Shown piece by piece: positions 61,416-64,000 of a DNA stretch of 64,000 bases. The stretch covers positions 53,862,591-53,926,590 of the forward strand of contig OZ022258.1 of assembly GCA_963978905.1 (NCBI GenBank), in the 5' to 3' direction. Numbering within the stretch: position 1 is the first letter of the stretch; each line of letters opens with the position of its first letter. A model generated the notes under the pieces. It did no database searches. It was given only the letters and a program-made list of their open reading frames with translations, and was not told the origin of the DNA. The position numbers and the translations under genes were made by a program. This DNA comes from Trichostrongylus colubriformis (Eukaryota; Nematoda; Chromadorea; Rhabditida; Trichostrongylidae).

Positions 61416-64000
61416 GAGCAACGGAAGCAATGGGAATAGAGGCAAAACGAACCACATACTAATTTTGTAACATTTACTTTTATATACCCTTTCCTCTTTC
61501 CTATTCTTTTTATCTTATTGATCTTCGATATCCTCTAATAGGTTGACCGGGGAACGTGTGAAGACACATGGTATTCTCACCAGTCGAAGATTGATAGCAA
61601 CTTCAGTCGTCGGTCAGCTGACTGACTGCGCCTCGTTATGAGACGGTCAGTGTAAAACTAAGAACAGCAGCAACACATGGCTTTCATTAAATTTCATGGA
61701 TGTCCACCAAATGTTGAAAATGCTCGTCACTACGTATTTCGCTCTTTGCTGTACACTGGAGCTTTTCGCAGCTCTCCGATTTCACTTCTTCGTTAGATCT
61801 GAGTAGTGTGCCTCACACCAATCTAAATGTGTGAAAACAGTAAGAGACTATAAAATTATTTTCAAAAAACTCAAAGGATTCCACAGAATATTGCGACAAA
61901 AGATTCCACAAAATATTGCGAACGAGATTTAGCCTATTGGTGAGCTGTCAGCTCCTAGCGCCTTTTGAAAGCCTGAATTGAAGCAATTTACTTTATTTTA
62001 TATGCTGACACTTTTCAAAAGGAGCCAGCAGATATGAATCCGACAGACTCACTGCTCCCGCGTACACTACATATCCTACCGAAATGCTGGGAGTACAGAG
62101 GAGTGTCCTCTCACAAAGTGTCCAAATAAAATTAAAAAATTACTTTATCTTAGGCTTGAAGAAGACGCTAGGCGCCAGAAGCTTGCCATTAGGTACAAAT
62201 TTCTACCGCAATATTTTGAGGAATCTTTTGAGTCTTTTGAAATAAAATTTTGAAGCCTCACACTGTTTTTTCACACATTCATCGTTAGATGTTCAAGTGT
62301 GGCGCCCTTACGAAGGATACATCCTTAGCTCAGCAACCATGGAATCACTTCTGAACTTTGTTTTCTTCTGATTACCCTTGACAACTTGTCCACATCCCCG
62401 AAACACCTGGGAACTTATTTAAATTCAAAAAAAGTGGGTAGCGCTGCCATGCCTTTGCTCTGTTAGAGCTTGCCATTTAAACGCGATTCACTCTCACAAT
62501 ATGATCTGTCCTTTTACATTTTCTTTGAAATCAATGTATTAATTCTTGAGTGCAGCCAATTTTTAGAAGTAGCTCTTGTATGAGATGCAAGACACATCGA
62601 GGTGTTTCACTGCACCGGTAAAAACGATCTATCCATGCATTTTCAAACAGGATGTATGAGTTATGACTTGCTCTGAATGAGAACAGCAATTCTGGATTTT
62701 TGAAGGCTGTTGAAATATGGAAGCTGAAACCGAAACTGAGAAGGTTACGTGAACATATGGATTGTGGGGCGACAAAAATCACATAATTGCGCTGTTCAAT
62801 GGAAAATAGGCTAGCTGGTGATCGCAGTGGAGGACTGCTCTCTCCTGCTCTTTCAGCTTCTCTAAAAAAGAAAAATAAGTAAAACCTGATATCTACTAAA
62901 ATTCTATCGAAACATGCTCTCATATTTCCATTTACGAACACGTGAATCATCACTTTCGATTCACTTTTCCCTTACCTTCACATTAGATTTAGAAAGAGGA
63001 TTATTTTTCTTTTTACAGTCTATCAGAAACAAAACAAGTCCACAAACATCAGCTTTTCCCTGGATATCTTGTTCCTCATAGAACAACTTCGAAGATACAA
63101 ATCGCTCATGGTCGAACCCTCCATCCCTCGTATGACTTGATGCCAGAATTTTACGACTACTTCCTCCGAGTCATTGCATAGTTCAAATCGCATTCATCTG
63201 TTCCCACGATTCTGAATGGACTTGGAATGCATGACGTATCCCAAATGGTACTATTTACCGTAAGAAACTTGATCCTTTATTGTAGAGCTTTTTCTGTTGT
63301 TTTCTACAGTCGCCGAATTTGTCTGCACTTACTAAATGGGAACAGAGACATCGTGATAAATTTCGATTGATTTACCAGTTCACAGGGTGGAGGTGGTGTA
63401 GTGACAGGTAGCGCTCATCCACTCTCATGGTGCGAGGATCAAATTCTACATCAGCGCACGCCCAGGCTAATCTGGCCTTCCATCCCTCCGGGGTCAGTAA
63501 ACTGGCACCAAACCGTCAAAACTGACTTGTTCATCGGCTGATCACCGTAAGTCATTGTATAGCCCATCTCACATTCACCAACCACCACGATTGAATGGAA
63601 TTGGAATGTGCGGAGCATCCCAAGACTGATTGATCAATTCCAAGAAACTTTACCCTCTATTCTTTTATACCAGCTCACGCCATTATTCCTACTTCTGTTC
63701 GAAATTATAAGCATATGCGTACAAATTACCTGTGGTATCGAGTAGGCGCTCTTGACTTATTGTTTTCCTCTTGTTCGAACTCATCTACGTCTTGTGGATG
63801 GGAAGCTTGATTGGCTGTGTTTGTGAATGGAGCCAGTCAGCTGTGCAAGTGCGACGTAGACTCCATAATCACTGTGAAACCATCATCCGTCTCTAATGCT
63901 CTCCGAAGCTGAGTTAATTTCCTAGGACATCTGCTCATTGTGTTGATGTTAACGATTCAAGCTGTGTTTCAAGATTTTTGGAGACTGCCTAAGTGTGGAT
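61416..64000. other. Gene-poor end of the window
   Basis: Two repeat C pieces at about 63200-63290 and 63440-63670. A minus-strand frame at 62531-62953 has a TTTTTTAG acceptor-like start near 62870 and stays open for about 113 codons, but the product is unrecognised. Nothing else assigned. Confidence 0.4.

Noticed and set aside
62531..62953. 140-codon minus-strand frame with acceptor-like TTTTTTAG
   Set aside because: Possible exon, but no domain or neighbouring exon could be found.

Overview
The window is nuclear DNA from a parasitic nematode, most likely a strongylid and probably a hookworm. It has split genes with short exons and TTTCAG-type acceptors. It also carries a nematode astacin (NAS) protease, a nematode-type UDP-glucuronosyltransferase, a mariner related to Hsmar1 and hookworm 'bandit', a BEL/Pao LTR element, and many short inverted-repeat elements in AT-rich DNA. 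Nothing bacterial (operons, CRISPR) is present. The species assignment is inference from gene and transposon families.

Region 1 (1-19,800) is a large imperfect palindrome. Each arm carries an astacin metalloprotease gene (prodomain, zinc protease, EGF, CUB, Ser/Thr/Pro-rich linker, ShKT). The left copy reads rightward from beyond the window edge (149-3976). The right copy is complete and reads leftward (19793-15343, 14 exons, 621 codons). All exons visible in both copies have identical lengths and phases. Behind each gene lie a 124-codon open frame on the other strand and the same decayed mariner, so the mariner inserted before the duplication. Arm identity falls from near-identical at the outside to about 75-80% near the centre.

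The spacer (about 6.7-12.6 kb) holds a 427-bp palindromic MITE and a BEL/Pao LTR element reduced to gag (694-bp LTRs, 5-bp target duplication). It also holds the 3' exons of an unrecognised gene on the plus strand (11324-12123), found from splice sites and phase rather than ORF length.

Region 2 (19.8-26.6 kb) is gene-poor. It holds a nearly full-length mariner with one frameshift and one stop, a fossil Tc1-type transposase, and dispersed repeats.

Region 3 (26,685-53,729, minus strand) is one UDP-glucuronosyltransferase gene of 13 recognisable exons. Exon 1 (signal peptide and catalytic His) lies at 53.7 kb and exon 2 at 32.7 kb. They join in phase across an intron of about 20.9 kb, which is packed with MITEs. 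The short exon carrying the start Met was not found.

Region 4 (53.7-64 kb) has no gene I can support. It holds two more copies of the palindromic MITE family, other dispersed repeats, and an unusual cluster of nested hairpins at 61.15-61.41 kb.
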